64,000 nt of DNA. Origin: Hysterium pulicare CBS 123377. Lineage: Eukaryota > Ascomycota > Dothideomycetes > Hysteriales > Hysteriaceae. The stretch spans positions 1-64,000 of the forward strand of contig AJFK01000035.1 of assembly GCA_000467715.1 (NCBI GenBank), in the 5' to 3' direction. Within the stretch, counting starts at the first letter, position 1; every line of letters starts with the position of its first letter. The notes under the pieces were generated by a model that did not search any database, was not told where the DNA came from, and worked only from the letters and a program-made list of their open reading frames with translations. Positions 1-13,408 of the stretch are shown piece by piece. Both the position numbers and the translations under genes were made by a program.

Positions 1-3000
1 CTAGAGGGCTTTAAGTATATAAGTAGCCTCCACCTGGTTTATAGATGAATCAAGCAATTGCTTATAACCTCTTTCAATAGTGTGCGATAGACCCTAAGCA
101 TCTTGCTCTTCGTGGCTTCCAGGGCATGCAAACTAACAAGTGGATTCTTCAAATAAGACTTTATAATATCATTTCTCTGCAATCTATCGTCGTTTCAATA
201 CAACGTTCACCGTCATTAGTCCAGATTTCAGCTTCCTTATATTGGGAAGCAAAAATGCTGGAAGGCCAACCATCCATCCGCCTAAACATCTGGGATCTCT
301 AGCACTGCATCTACAGTGTGGATGAAGTTTTTAAATAGCAAGGAGGATTTTTTTTGGACATTGCCGCAGTATATAGTCTCGGCAGCGAGAATGTATAAGG
401 AATGCCGAATATCCTTTAATCAGCAGTTGCGTTATAAGTTGTCAGATAACCAATCAGCCCTTTTTACCCCTTATTCTGTACCTCGGCTATCCCCTCGGAT
501 TCATGTATATAAGGCCTCTCTCTAGCTACTCAATTGACCCTTATGCACTCCCATTTGCACTTCTGACATAAGTCTGAGGGGCCACTAAGCACATGAGTAC
601 TTTTGGGATCTTCAAGTTCTCTGAATCCTTCGAGAATTCCCTCCTTGCTTCAGCACTGAGGTTCATGGCTTGCTGCTGGTTTCTGCCAAAAGAAATCGAG
701 TATCTGGACTCATGGTGGGATCTTTCGGGGGATGTTGGACTGGTGACTTGGACGGACAGCATGGTCGAATTCATAGAGCTGCGGAAAGGCACACTTTCAT
801 GGTATTGCTAGTGATTATCATCATCAACTATTTTTGATAAAGTCCTTCATCAATAATCAATAATCAACGATTCTCTCTTTGATGAGCAATCTACGATTGA
901 GAATATGGAAAACTTCCCCCCAGATACGGAGTCGGTCTTTGCTTCAGGGAGCATACCTACCCCAGAGAAAGGCGTCACCCACCAAGCTCTCTGTCTTTAT
1001 TTGCATTTTGTTGCAATACTTTAGTCTATGAGCAGACATCAGCAGCAAACAGTAATGAGGGGCTATATGAAGTACCCAATATCCTTCATCAAGGAACCAC
1101 GGCTTCACATTTCAAGCATTTGCCTATAAGTAAATACTTTCTGAGAGGAAGCAACATATTTTGGCGAATTGGGAAAAGAAGGATAATTCCAGGCCTTTCA
1201 TTAAGAAGCGGTCTGGAGCTTGTATCAATCATTCACCAGTTCCAGACATTGTAAGGTTGTAAGGGAACCTGAAAAGATGTTTGCGGAAGAGAAAAGCGCT
1301 AGACAGCGGTAGAAATGTAGGATATCTCCAGATTCGCACAAAGTTCCAAGCCCAACTGGGCCATCCAACATTCTTGAATGGTCGTTGGAGGGTTTAAGTA
1401 GATAGTCCCAGAACTTAGAAGCACTGAACAACGCAGTGCTCTGAGATAAAAGATATTCTCTGATGCTTATAGAACACTCTGTTACTTTGCGGTAGTCTTC
1501 TAAGCTTAAGAAATGCTCTGCCGACTGGTATGTATCTAAGAATGCCTATGAGCACCTTTAGGATGGCTAAAGATGGCCACGCTAAATCTTAGACAAAGTG
1601 TATTTCTACAAGGGTACGAAGGAGTGAAGTGACTTTAAAGAGCGGTATCAGGTGTGAAATGACTATTCTTAAACTCTGAGAGAACCTACTAAAGAACTTA
1701 AAATAGCGATACTAAATATACGGTGAAGGACATTTCCGCAAGGGTATGAGGCAGCGCTGAGCGGACTAGCTTTGAGGAGTGGTACGGAGCTCAAATGACG
1801 CCTGCGCCAATCTCCAACAGTCGCCGAAAGCTTCAAGGAGAACAGTGGGGAAAGGGGAAGGTTGATATGGAGTTGGAGCTATTAGACACTTTGCACAGCT
1901 TACCCGATAACACAGTCACTTAACAGGGACAAACGTCAAACGTATCATGCGAATGATGGGATATAACTTATGTAGTACACCGTCGAGTTCTCAAAGCTTT
2001 AGAAAAGAATCTTCTCAGGCAGCAGTATAGGAGAAGAGTTTGGTAAAGCTTAACCATGCGTGAGCGTTGATTATAATCGAAGGTTGATTTCATTGAACAC
2101 TGTAGCCATGGTTCTTTGATTTTGCGTTGGATTCTCATTAGTTTGGTTCATTAGTTTTGGTACGCTTTTGTCACTATTAACGACGAAAAAAAGTCAATAA
2201 GTCGACAATAATCTCTGGATCTCTAAGTCAACACTCCGACTCAACGCGTACCCGGTGGAGCGCTGCTATCGGTCGGTGTTCTCTTTCAACAGTCTCCAAC
2301 ACTCTTCATCAACACTGCCACACTTCCACATCAATATGGCAAACAGCTATTCCTTGCCAATGCTAGTAGGAGTAAAGAAACATAGTGAACCTAAAGTCCG
2401 TTTCCAGCTGCTGATGTGCCAGCACAATAATCCTATAAAATAGTACTAACATTAAAAAAGTTATGATAGACTCCTCTAGGGAGAAAAAGGTAAAAAGATA
2501 TTTAGAGATATTAGAGAAGAGTATAAGAAAAAAGATATCTCTAGCTCTCTGCGCGGCTAAAAAATCTATGTAAGCATCGGTACAGAGCCTTATTCAAGAC
2601 TGCACGCGTATCCCTCAGTCTCTATTAAGCTTGAAGAAATTATTTCAGGGTGAAAAGGTAATAAGAGAATTCAAGAATGTCTAAAAGTTAAGAAAGGAGG
2701 CTCAAGTAAGAGTATATTTCCTGAAGCGTACAATAGTGTGGAAGCACTTGAGTACAGCGTACATAGACCAGATTGATAGTGTACCCCTGTGCCTTAGTCT
2801 ATAAGAGGAGTAGAGAAATTAGATATCCTAAACAGAAGATATAGTAGAAGGCTATTTCCAGAAGTACGCACGAGAGTGAACTTCCACTAATACACTGTAC
2901 AGAGGCTGAGTTATTGCTATACTTATCTTTATTAATCGTTAAAGTAGTTAATAATATTTCTATACTTAGACAAAAGGTCCCAGTTAAGCTATATTTGAAG

Positions 3001-3684
3001 AAGCGTACTAGGGGCTGAACTGGACTTAATGCATGGTACGGAGACCGAACTAATTATACGCAACGTACGAACCTCTATATAAGCCCTTGCGTAGGTATAT
3101 AGGAAACTAGGTGTACGAAACCTGTGAAAAAGTAGAAGTATAATTCCACATGCTTACAGGGTGGTGAACTGGACTTCATGAGTGGTCCAGGGCTCAAACC
3201 TATCGTGCGTACGGCGGCGAACTGGATTTGATGAGTGGCGCAGAGCCCAAACTAATTATGCGCACGGTGATGACCTTTGTATATGCTCTTAAGCAAGGGT
3301 ACAGAAACGCCTATATAAGAACACTATGAGCTGGTAGGAAGCTTTATACTACATACTCACAAGGACGGAAACTAGCTTTGATACCCTGTACAGAGGCAAA
3401 ATTAACGCTGTACGCAGCGATCTCAGTCTGAAAAGGGCTTGTAAGTATCTCTACTAAAGCTATTTTCAAATATATAAAAGTCACAGAAAGAGAATACTTA
3501 AGCTAATTAGAAGTCTATAATAATTATGCTATTAATGCTCATATTGCCTAGAGCTCGGCGTGGGTATCTAACCGTCGTATCATCCATTATGCACCGTGAG
3601 ACCTATCCCAACTCCAGATGTCTACTTACAGGTAGGTGGGAAAATGGAACCAATGAACACCAAAACAAAACATAACCAACTCCA
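1..3684. other. gene-poor, repeat-bearing region
   Basis: No open frame here has recognisable domain content or a plausible exon structure. The stretch is AT-rich in places (about 2440-2560 and 2920-3000) and contains many diverged copies of a short motif built around GAACTGGACTT and GAGTGGTACGGAG, listed separately. It looks like decayed repetitive DNA downstream of the Ulp1-like gene. No terminal repeats or transposase could be recognised, so no element family is named. Confidence 0.5.
3007..3270 (+). repeat. degenerate interspersed/tandem repeat, about 53 bp unit
   Basis: Copies of a unit around GAACTGGACTTNATGAGTGG begin near 3017, 3166 and 3219. The last two are directly adjacent (period 53 bp), and each is followed by a GGCTCAAAC-like and a TAATTATGCGC-like block. 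More diverged relatives are visible near 1614, 1740, 2740, 2865 and 3360, recognisable by GTAC plus GAACT or GAGTGG pieces. Copies are too diverged for recent amplification. Whether they derive from a transposon or a satellite cannot be told from this window. Confidence 0.5.
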
Positions 3685-6264
3685 TCAAACTCCAAATTCA
3701 TCCTTAGCAGCACCCTTCAGCAGCGTAGCTGCAATCTGCTCACGTGCCAAAAGCATCCCATCACTAACCTCAAACCCCTTCAGATCCGCACCCTTAATCA
3801 AAGCTAAAGCATTAAGACAAGTAAACACCCCACAATCAGAACCATTCAGCTGGCGAGAGCTGCGTTTCACGACTTGCTTCCACTCGTCCTCCACATAGAT
3901 AGGGCCTAGTTCCTCCTTAAGCCACTCCCGGGCTTTCTCCATGACGAGGTCGGGTTTGGTAGACAGCGAGTCTAAAAACTCGATTTCACGGTCTTTTGGG
4001 CGAATTGCGAGTAGAGTCCAGTGGTTCCCATCGCAGATTGGGAAGAGAAGGAGTTCGGCATCGAGCAGGCGTTCCTGACCGAGGTTAGCTCTCCTGGACC
4101 AACTCAGGGTCTTCTTGGCCCCTCCACGTGGCTTCACTGTGGTCCACCATTGTGAGGCGAAGGCATGAACGGGAGGCGCGGTTTTCGTTTCTTTGTCGTA
4201 GCCCTTCTGGGCTTGGGCTGCTTCGACAAGGAGCTGGAGGTATACATTGACGATATCATCATTTAGCCAGCTTAAAACTGACCCTCCGAAGGCTGCTGGT
4301 AAGAGTGTGCCGAAAGCATAACGCTGCAGGCCCTGAGGAGTCTTAAAGTCTCCTTTCTCGGAAACGATCTTGAGTTCCTTCTTCCAGTGATCCGACAAAG
4401 GAAACACTAGGGGCTTAGATGCAACTTTCTTCTCTGCCTCTTCCTTTGCTTGGCGGGCAGCTTCTTCGGCCTTCTTCTTGGCCTCTTCCAGCTCCTGCTT
4501 CTTTGCAGCTTCCTTTGCCTCACGTTGTATCTTAGCAACTTCCTCCTCTTTCTCTTGTCTTGCTTTAGCCTGATTGAAAAGCTTCTGCTTCGCCGCAGTG
4601 GATGGCTCCAACTCTAGGAAGGAGTCGGACAGATGGAGAAGTTTCAGATCGTTGAGGTCGCGGGGGTAGTCGTTGCCCTTGAGACAGTCCTCAATTAACT
4701 TATCTTTGGAAGCCTTTACGTCGTCTGGTGCGGAGGGGTGGACAGAAGGCTTGGCAGCCTTTTTGTGGGTGGCATGAAGATAGACTTTGGCGGGAAGTCG
4801 AATCGAATGATCGGATGGAGCCTCAACGACGGACTTGGCAGAAGTCTGGGAGGGATCAGGAAGAGTGGCCTTGCGAGCGCCGATCACCCAGCCATATTCG
4901 GGGGGATCTTTGAGAGGGGTATTTTTGATCTGATCATGGTAGAGTGCGGCGTTCTCGGAGATGCCAAGATCAGTCCTGTATACCGTTTTCTTTACGTTCG
5001 GGAGGAACGTGACGCTTTTGGTGCGTCTTGGTCGAGGAAGGTGCTCAAGGTCGGAAGGCTGTCCATGTTGTACGACGTTGAGGTTGGCTGTATTGGCGGC
5101 TGCTTTGCTCACCTGGAGGTCGAGAGCATCGACGAAATCGGAAACGGTGCCCAGTTTATCGCGACTCTTAGGCTCGCCGCCACCGGACTCAAGCTTCAAG
5201 CCGAGCTTCTTTGCAACAGCGAGCCTCACATTATACCATCGTGAGTCAGCCCGGCCGGATTCTGGGTGGTGGGATGTTTCGTATTTCTTGAACGCTCCTT
5301 TGAACTTTTCCGGCACGATGGAGAGATCCACTGGAGGCTGAGCCATGTAAGCTGGAAGGTGCTTCCTAACATACTTCTGTCGCTTTTCTGCGGTGCGCTG
5401 TGCGTTGGTTTTCTTCCACTTCTGCGGTGGTCGCGAAGCTTTGGCCGATGATGCGAGGATCCGCTGCGCGGCGGTGGTTGCGGTGGGGTCGGTAAATGAG
5501 TTTGCCCGAGCCGGCTTGGCAAACTCGATGTCGATGTGATTGACATCCAATTCTGGAAGGTGATTGTTTTCGCGAATATCTTGCAAAGTCTGTTCTATCC
5601 GGTAGAAGGCGTAGCTTATTGGGTCTGTAGCGCTATGGCCGATTGGTAGGAAGAATGAATGGGGCTGAATGAATTGGGGTTGCGAGGCACCTCCATGGTG
5701 TTGCACTGGACGCTTGATGACAGCCGCCGAGCGTGGACTATGTGGCCAAGCACCGGGTGTTTGTAATAGGCGTGAGTTGCGACGAGCAACCGGTGAGGTA
5801 TGGTTCATCGAGCGGTTCTGTCCGCTACGAGTAATGGTCGTGTCAAGTATCAGAACCTTTCTCGATCCATTGACGCCGGAGACCGGGATCGCAGCAAGAT
5901 CCACACATTTTGTGAACTGCTTGAATCTCTGTGTGATGCCTGCAAACATGCCGATATGCATCAGAGTATTCGGAAGGTCTGAGATCGTAGCGGTAAGGAA
6001 ATTAGTGAGGCGGGAAAGAAGGCCGATTTTCTATCGCAAGTGAATCTGTTAGCAAGATCGTGATCATATGAAAACATACGTTGTAGAGTTATCAGTTGAG
6101 CCCAGAGAGTCTTCACTTACTGGCTGATCTTCTGCGGCAAGTGCACCTGACATCAGGTACTTGTCTGGAAATGCGCTGTCGTGATTGCGCTTGTTGGAGG
6201 TTGAGTTATAGACGAAGTCGTCTATGTCCCGTAGGGGAGAGAGCTCCCTCACGGGCGAATCCAT
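3685..6264 (-). CDS. Ulp1-type (C48) SUMO-specific cysteine protease
   Basis: Two exons: 6264-6121 (48 codons) and 6030-3685. The 90-nt intron has a GTAAGT donor, a CTAAC branch site and a TAG acceptor, and joins in phase 0 to give 829 residues. The C-terminal domain has the C48 catalytic set with Ulp1-like spacing: His718 in GNHWTL, Asp735 in FLDSL, Gln775, and Cys781 in GSDCGVF. A charged Glu/Lys/Ala coiled coil lies at about 500-560. The long N-terminal half is low-complexity and unrecognised. Family members cleave SUMO precursors or SUMO conjugates, usually at the nucleus or nuclear pore. Which SUMO protease this is (Ulp1, Ulp2 or a fungal-specific member) is not decided, as only the protease domain is recognisable. 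The start ATG opens a short Asp/Ser-rich exon; a downstream Met at 5961 would lose a frame that stays plausible up to the acceptor. Confidence 0.85.
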
Positions 6265-7728
6265 CGTTGGTCGCTTTGTGCGATGGAAGGTGTGAGGTTG
6301 TGGTATTGTGGTGTTGTTGTGGAAAGTGAGGTTGAAAGAGCGACGGTGACGGAAACTTTGAAGGCGGGGCCCAAGCTTCGGCTTAAGCGAGATCACGCTA
6401 AGCCAGTTGTGGACCTTCGCGCTGCCCATCAATGCAGGAACCCCTCACAGACCACCTCAACACCAAAAGTCTATCACCATGTTTGGCTTGTCAACTGTAG
6501 AGTGTGTGATGGGTTCACGAACCTTGTCGTCGGAGTTCACAACAGCGCAAACCTGGGTATATTATAATCATTGTGTTATGCACATACAGCATCTTGCATT
6601 TATTCAAACAAATCCGTAATCTCTGTTTTTATTTATAAGGCAGTGGACGTTCAAAACCTCGCGAGAGTGCCTGAAATGAAGAACATGTGTAGTCTTTCAT
6701 GAAGGAACCTAGTTTGGTCGTACTGTGATTGTACTTTTATGATGATTTCCAATGATTGTTTGACGTGGCGATTGCACGTACCAACCCATCCTTAGGGAAG
6801 CCATATTTCAGTTTGGCTCAACGTTAATATCTACACTCCCATGGCAAGAGTAGGGTCGTAGCTGCATAGCTCTATCCTCGTTGAGGTGATGGGCTCATTG
6901 AGCCTGAATGAAAAGTAACTTAAGTATTTGCTAGCTTCTATGGCTTCTCAAGCTTGAACCTTAGCACAATTCTTTGCACGTAACAAAATCGCCCATGTGC
7001 AAGAGTCTCTTTGGCCATAATAGAATCCCTAGCTATGTATAGTTTTCGTGAACTCAGAACTATACAGAAAGAGGTAGAAAGTTAGATGGAGAGTCTCTTC
7101 AATATCCACCGCTGCACATCTCTATTTGTTGACTTCTGAATATGTGAACTAATGTAATTGCCTCCGGCTGCAACAGGGGAATATCACAATGTTCCAATGT
7201 TCGTCCTCTACCACATTTTGAAATTCTTGGCAGCGGTGCCCGCTGTGGTTGAAATTTTGAACATAGGATTCGACACCAGTACGATTTGGCAAGAATTGAG
7301 CTATATTCGGTGATTAGCATGCAATTTGAGCGTTCCATCGGTGGAAATGGGAGAATGTGAATTCTACAGGTTGGCTATGGCTCGGCAAAATTTTGGTGGT
7401 CTTTGCTTGAGTTTGTCTTGGCTTCCACTCAACACCACAACAGGGCTTCTGAGCAGTTGATGCAGCCCACTCGCCAACAAAACATTCATTCTCTTCTTAC
7501 ACCCAAACCTCCCGAAGTTCATTATACCCCTCGTGCTCGACCTAACAATATATCCTCTGACTTTTCAAGCTTAGATACGGGGTCTTTGACTCGTCAACCT
7601 GCGCACCCTTTCCTTGAACCTTGCACGTCATCTGTTCCAAATCCGGGGCGGCAAGAACACCCTCGTAAAGAACACCACAGCGAACCAAGTCGCACCCTCA
7701 TACACGTGAGCCTTTTACCACCACAATC
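6265..7728. other. divergent intergenic region (Ulp1-like / PP2A promoters)
   Basis: This 1.46 kb lies between two divergently transcribed genes and must hold both promoters. The part next to the PP2A start (about 7430-7728) is C/A-rich and resembles a fungal 5' leader. An open frame at 7403-7753 overlaps the PP2A start in another frame and has no coding character. No RNA gene or repeat was seen. Confidence 0.6.
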
Positions 7729-9024
<1,296 letters not shown>

Positions 9025-9814
9025 CCGGCATGGTTGATCCATTTCCCTTCTGCATGTCTGGTAGACTGTATATAACGCATCAGCCTATCAAAAGAACCAG
9101 AAACTGGTTCTCGCCCAAATTAATGTTGACACGACGTCTCGGTCCGCTGTAATATTTGATGATCGTGTTATGGCGTGCCTTCCTTGAGTTATGTTGGATT
9201 GAAAGAGACCTCTGACGGTGATCGAGAAGTCGATTGAGTCCTATAGCTTGCGTTTAATCACGACTCCATAACAAAGATATTTGATTTTGGTAGACTTGTT
9301 ATCGTCCATGGCGGTGAAAGCGTTTTCTGACCATTTCAAATAATGCATTCTTCCTAGGGTACATTTGCGACTGGCTCTAAGAAAACGGTTCATTAAGATG
9401 GCAACAAAATTGAGCAGCACACGGGGTGTCATAATTCGTCGTGTTCGGGGGATGTTACGGCTTTCGCATCAGCCTACAAGGAAGAGTTAGACTCTAGGAG
9501 AGTCACCAAAGCCAGTTGCGCATCTTAAGGTTATCTAGAAAATACGAAATGAACTGGGACTTCTCCAGACTTATACAGCTAAGGGAGTGCAGTACGACGA
9601 GTAACGACACCCATCGTGCAGTGTCAGGTAGGTTTGAAAACGCCTAATTCACGGGTATCAACCGAGGTTTTGGCGCTTAGCCATTTTAAGACCTTAATTG
9701 ATTTTGGAGCGCCAGCGCGTCGCGTCAACCCCTGTACGCGACGGATCTTGTACAAAGCTATTGAAACCTCCCACTTTCCACTTCATTATCATACAACTCT
9801 GAATACCGCCCAAA
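9025..9814. other. intergenic region between PP2A and MCM6
   Basis: This stretch holds the PP2A 3' end, a short inverted-repeat element at 9424-9612, and the MCM6 promoter (from about 9613). Around 9715-9740 there are GCGC and ACGCG motifs (GCGCGTCGCGTC at 9715; TACGCGACGG). ACGCG is the MluI-cell-cycle-box core in yeast, used by replication genes, but its use here is only inferred. Confidence 0.5.
9424..9612. mobile_element. MITE-like element, copy 1
   Basis: A 189-bp non-coding element with imperfect terminal inverted repeats of about 20 bp: the left end starts GGGTGTCATAATTCGTCG, and the right end read in reverse starts GGGTGTCGTTACTCGTCG. A second, diverged copy of similar size lies at 55027-55218 and shares internal blocks such as AGTTAGACTCTAGG and a GGAGTG block near the right end. 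No clear target-site duplication is visible, so the transposon superfamily is not assigned. By eye the two copies agree at roughly two thirds of positions, so they are old. Copy 1 sits about 200 bp upstream of the MCM6 start. Confidence 0.7.
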
Positions 9815-12800
9815 ATGTCTTCCCTTCTTGATGCTGTTCTCAATTCGGATACCCTCGACCGTGACCTTCAAGCAGCAACACCATCAAGCGATCCTGGCCA
9901 GGCCCGCCGAAGAAATGGCCAAACCCCATCTTCCTCCCGGCCCCGAGCACCTCCATCAGAAAGTGCAGGCGCCAACAGCGACATCGAGGGATTTCCGGAT
10001 GATGAGATTGTAGGTGCAAGAGGGCCTGGGAGAAAAGCAAATGCACCCCGGGGGGATATCCCGAAGGTAGTGGATGTGACCGGAGAGACACTCTCGCAAC
10101 GCTTTGAAGAGTTTCTAGAAGGGTAAGTCGCACAAAAGGCAGGCAATGGGATGGGCATTAATACAGTGCATCAGATATACTGAAGACCCCTCATCATCGG
10201 CTGCGCCAACTTCAAGTATACAGACCACAGACAAATACTACGTAGCCCAGATCCACGGTCTCCGGCTCTACAATCTCTCCACTCTCTACGTCGACTACAC
10301 GCACCTGCTTCGCCATGAAGATGGTATCGTGGCTGCTGCGGTAGCGAGTGAATACTATCGTTTCCTCCCCTACATGATCCGGGCGCTACACAACCTCATC
10401 GCGAAATACGAACCGCAATATTTCCGCGAGCATCGACAGCCTGCTTCTGCGTCTTCTGTCACTGCCTCGTCAGTTGCTGGCAATGCGACGAGTCAGAATG
10501 AGAGTGTTAACGAGAAGACGCCCAATCAGCAGACGGACAAACTTTTCACTCTCGCGTTCTACAATCTTCCTCTCGTCTCAAGGGTCCGCCAACTACGCAC
10601 AACGTCCATCGGACGCCTTCTTTCTATTTCTGGTACTGTAACCCGTACATCAGAAGTCCGTCCCGAGCTCTCTCTCGCAACTTTCATCTGCGAAGTCTGT
10701 AATGCTGTAGTCCCCAATATCGAGCAGACGTTCAGATACACCGAGCCAACACAATGTCCCAATCAAGTCTGCGGCAACCGACAAGGATGGCGTCTAGATA
10801 TTCGCCAATCCACTTTCGTCGACTGGCAGAAAGTACGCATCCAGGAGAACAGTGCCGAGATCCCTACAGGTAGCATGCCACGTACTATGGATGTAATTCT
10901 ACGCGGCGAAATGGTTGATCGTGCTAAAGCTGGCGAGAAATGCATTTTCACGGGTACAGTGATCGTCATTCCAGATGTGAGCCAGTTCCGTGTTCCAGGT
11001 GTGCGGCCACAAGCTACGAGGGACAACTCGAATGCGCCACGAGGAAGTGATGTTGGTGGCTCTGGAGTCAGTGGTCTCAAAGCGCTAGGTGTCCGAGATC
11101 TCACATACCGCATGGCTTTCCTGGCTTGTATGGTCACTCCAGATACCTCTACGCCAGGGCAATCAGCGAAGCACCACATGACTGGTCAGGCAGGCAATAT
11201 ACTCGCATCTCTCAACCAAGCTCAAGCCATGGAATCGACATCCTCAGGTGAAGAAGCGCAGGCAGAATATTTGGGTACGCTTACACCAGCCGAAATCCAA
11301 GATCTCAAGGACATGGTACACAAACCAAACATCTTCATGCGCCTCGTTGATTCCATTGCGCCAATGGTTTACGGCCACCAAGTCATCAAAAAGGGTCTCT
11401 TGCTCCAGTTGATGAGCGGTGTGTCAAAGGAAACACCCGAAGGTATGGCTCTTCGAGGCGACATCAACATCTGCATAGTCGGCGATCCCTCAACCTCGAA
11501 GTCACAGTTCCTAAAATACATCTGCTCCTTCCTCCCACGCGCCGTCTACACCTCTGGCAAGGCCTCGTCCGCCGCCGGTCTCACAGCCGCCGTCGTCAAA
11601 GATGAAGAAACTGGTGAATTCACCATCGAGGCCGGTGCACTCATGCTAGCAGACAATGGCATCTGCGCCATCGACGAATTCGATAAAATGGATATCGCGG
11701 ATCAAGTCGCCATCCACGAAGCAATGGAACAACAGACGATTTCTATCGCCAAAGCAGGTATCCAAGCCACGCTGAACGCACGCACATCCATTCTCGCAGC
11801 CGCAAACCCCGTCGGTGGAAGATACAACCGCAAGACGACACTGCGCGCAAATGTCAACATGTCCGCACCCATCATGTCCCGTTTCGATCTATTCTTCGTG
11901 GTCCTAGACGAATGCGACGAGGGCGTAGACAGACATCTCGCCGAACACATCGTCGGGATCCACGCCCTTCGAGACGAAGCCGTGCAGCCCGAATTCAGCA
12001 CCGAGCAACTGCAACGCTACATCCGTTTCGCGCGCACTTTCAAGCCTGAATTCACGGACGAGGCTAAAGTAACGTTAGTCGAGAAGTACAAAGAACTGAG
12101 GGCCGACGACGCGCAAGGCGGTGTCGGAAGGAACAGCTACAGAATCACTGTTCGTCAACTGGAGAGTATGATTCGTCTATCAGAAGCCATCGCAAAAGCG
12201 AACTGCGTTTCTGAAATCACGCCTGAGTTCGTGAGGGAAGCATACAACCTCCTCCGCCAATCCATCATCAGCGTCGAAAAAGACGACGTTGAAGTCGAAG
12301 ATGAAGACGAAGAAGCCATGCTAGCAGCCGCCGAAGCCGCAGAAGGCGCAGCTGATGCCGATTCCCCTATGGCCGATGGCGATGATCAAGAAGATATGGA
12401 CGCCGAAGCGGGAGCCGAGTCTCGCGCGAGAACAACGAGTCGGACGCCTGTTGCGCCTCCGAAGGAGAGGACGAAGATCACATACGATAAGTACATGGCG
12501 ATACTGAACTTACTCGTCAAGAGAGTAAACGAAGACCAAACAGCAGCAGAAGACGGCGTTGAAGAAGAGGATCTATTGATTTGGTATCTGGAGCAGCGAG
12601 AAGCGGAGTTAGACACGCAAGAGGATATGGAGAACGAGAGGGCGTTGGCGAAGAAGGTGCTTAGGAGGATGGTTAAGGTATGTTGCTTTCACTTCCGATT
12701 CTCGGTCACATGTTAGGTTAGGTTGGGAATTGCCGCTAATGCGTTCATCCAGGATAATATTCTTATGCCGATTCGTGGTGAGGGACTTGCGGATGAGCAG

Positions 12801-12878
12801 GGTCAGGGATTAGAAAATGAGGCGAAGGTCGTTTATGTTATGCATCCTAACTGCGCGGTCGAGGAGATGGGTGTTTAA
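9815..12878 (+). CDS. mcm6: MCM6, replicative helicase subunit
   Basis: Three exons (9815-10122, 10175-12677, 12753-12878) give 978 residues in frame. This is a subunit of the MCM2-7 helicase that licenses origins and unwinds DNA at the fork in the nucleus. Visible parts: the N-terminal MCM domain, a zinc-binding region with CEVC and a second Cys pair (about 275-302), Walker A GDPSTSKSQ (about 539), Walker B and the following IDEFDKM block (about 602), and the arginine finger MSRFDLFF (about 671). The run GGRYNRKTTLRANVNM and the FLPYMIRALHNL segment in the N-terminal part are characteristic of MCM6 rather than other MCM paralogues. An acidic linker rich in Asp, Glu and Ala (about 810-850) precedes the C-terminal winged-helix part. 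The gene converges on the Ufo1-like gene. Confidence 0.97.
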
Positions 12879-13408
12879 TGGGAGAGTCGGAGAGGGCACA
12901 TATGTTAGTGTTATGATGGGTGGAGTTTTTGCAACGGACACCTTGGGTGATGTGTAACGGTAGGAATAATGGTCTTTGGTATGATATCAGATGGCATTGG
13001 GAGGTAAATGGCGCATTGTGCAATCAGTTCATGTTCAGTATACTGTTTTACTGGCCAGTAGATTTGGCTATGTTGGATAAAGAGCTGTGAATGCCATCTT
13101 TTAGATTTTGCCTTCTTTGCCTTGTTGCTTTCGCATCACATGCAGTTGTAAAATAGGAGTTTCGTCTAGAGAAGTGAACAAAACCGTGTATTAAGCCTAG
13201 TCAAAAGGAAAGCTAGTCGAGTAGCCAGCCATAGAGAGCCATGGGCTCCGACGAAAGAAACCGAGAAAGCAAATATTGAAATTATTAAACCTCCGCTGCG
13301 CTCTTCCCCATGTAGGCGGAAATGGAAACCAAAGCAGAAAGTAAAGAGCCAAAAAACCCGAAACAAGAAGAAACCTCGCCTAACTGGCTAGTCCGAAATC
13401 GATCACCC
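12879..13408. other. convergent 3' intergenic region
   Basis: These 530 bp lie between the 3' ends of MCM6 (+) and the Ufo1-like gene (-) and hold the 3' UTRs and polyadenylation signals of both. No gene, repeat or RNA was seen. Confidence 0.6.

Noticed and set aside
2462-2580. Short Lys-rich frame reminiscent of a pogo/Tc1-type transposase N-terminus
   Set aside because: Only about 36 codons, low-complexity, with no helix-turn-helix signature or DDE domain nearby.
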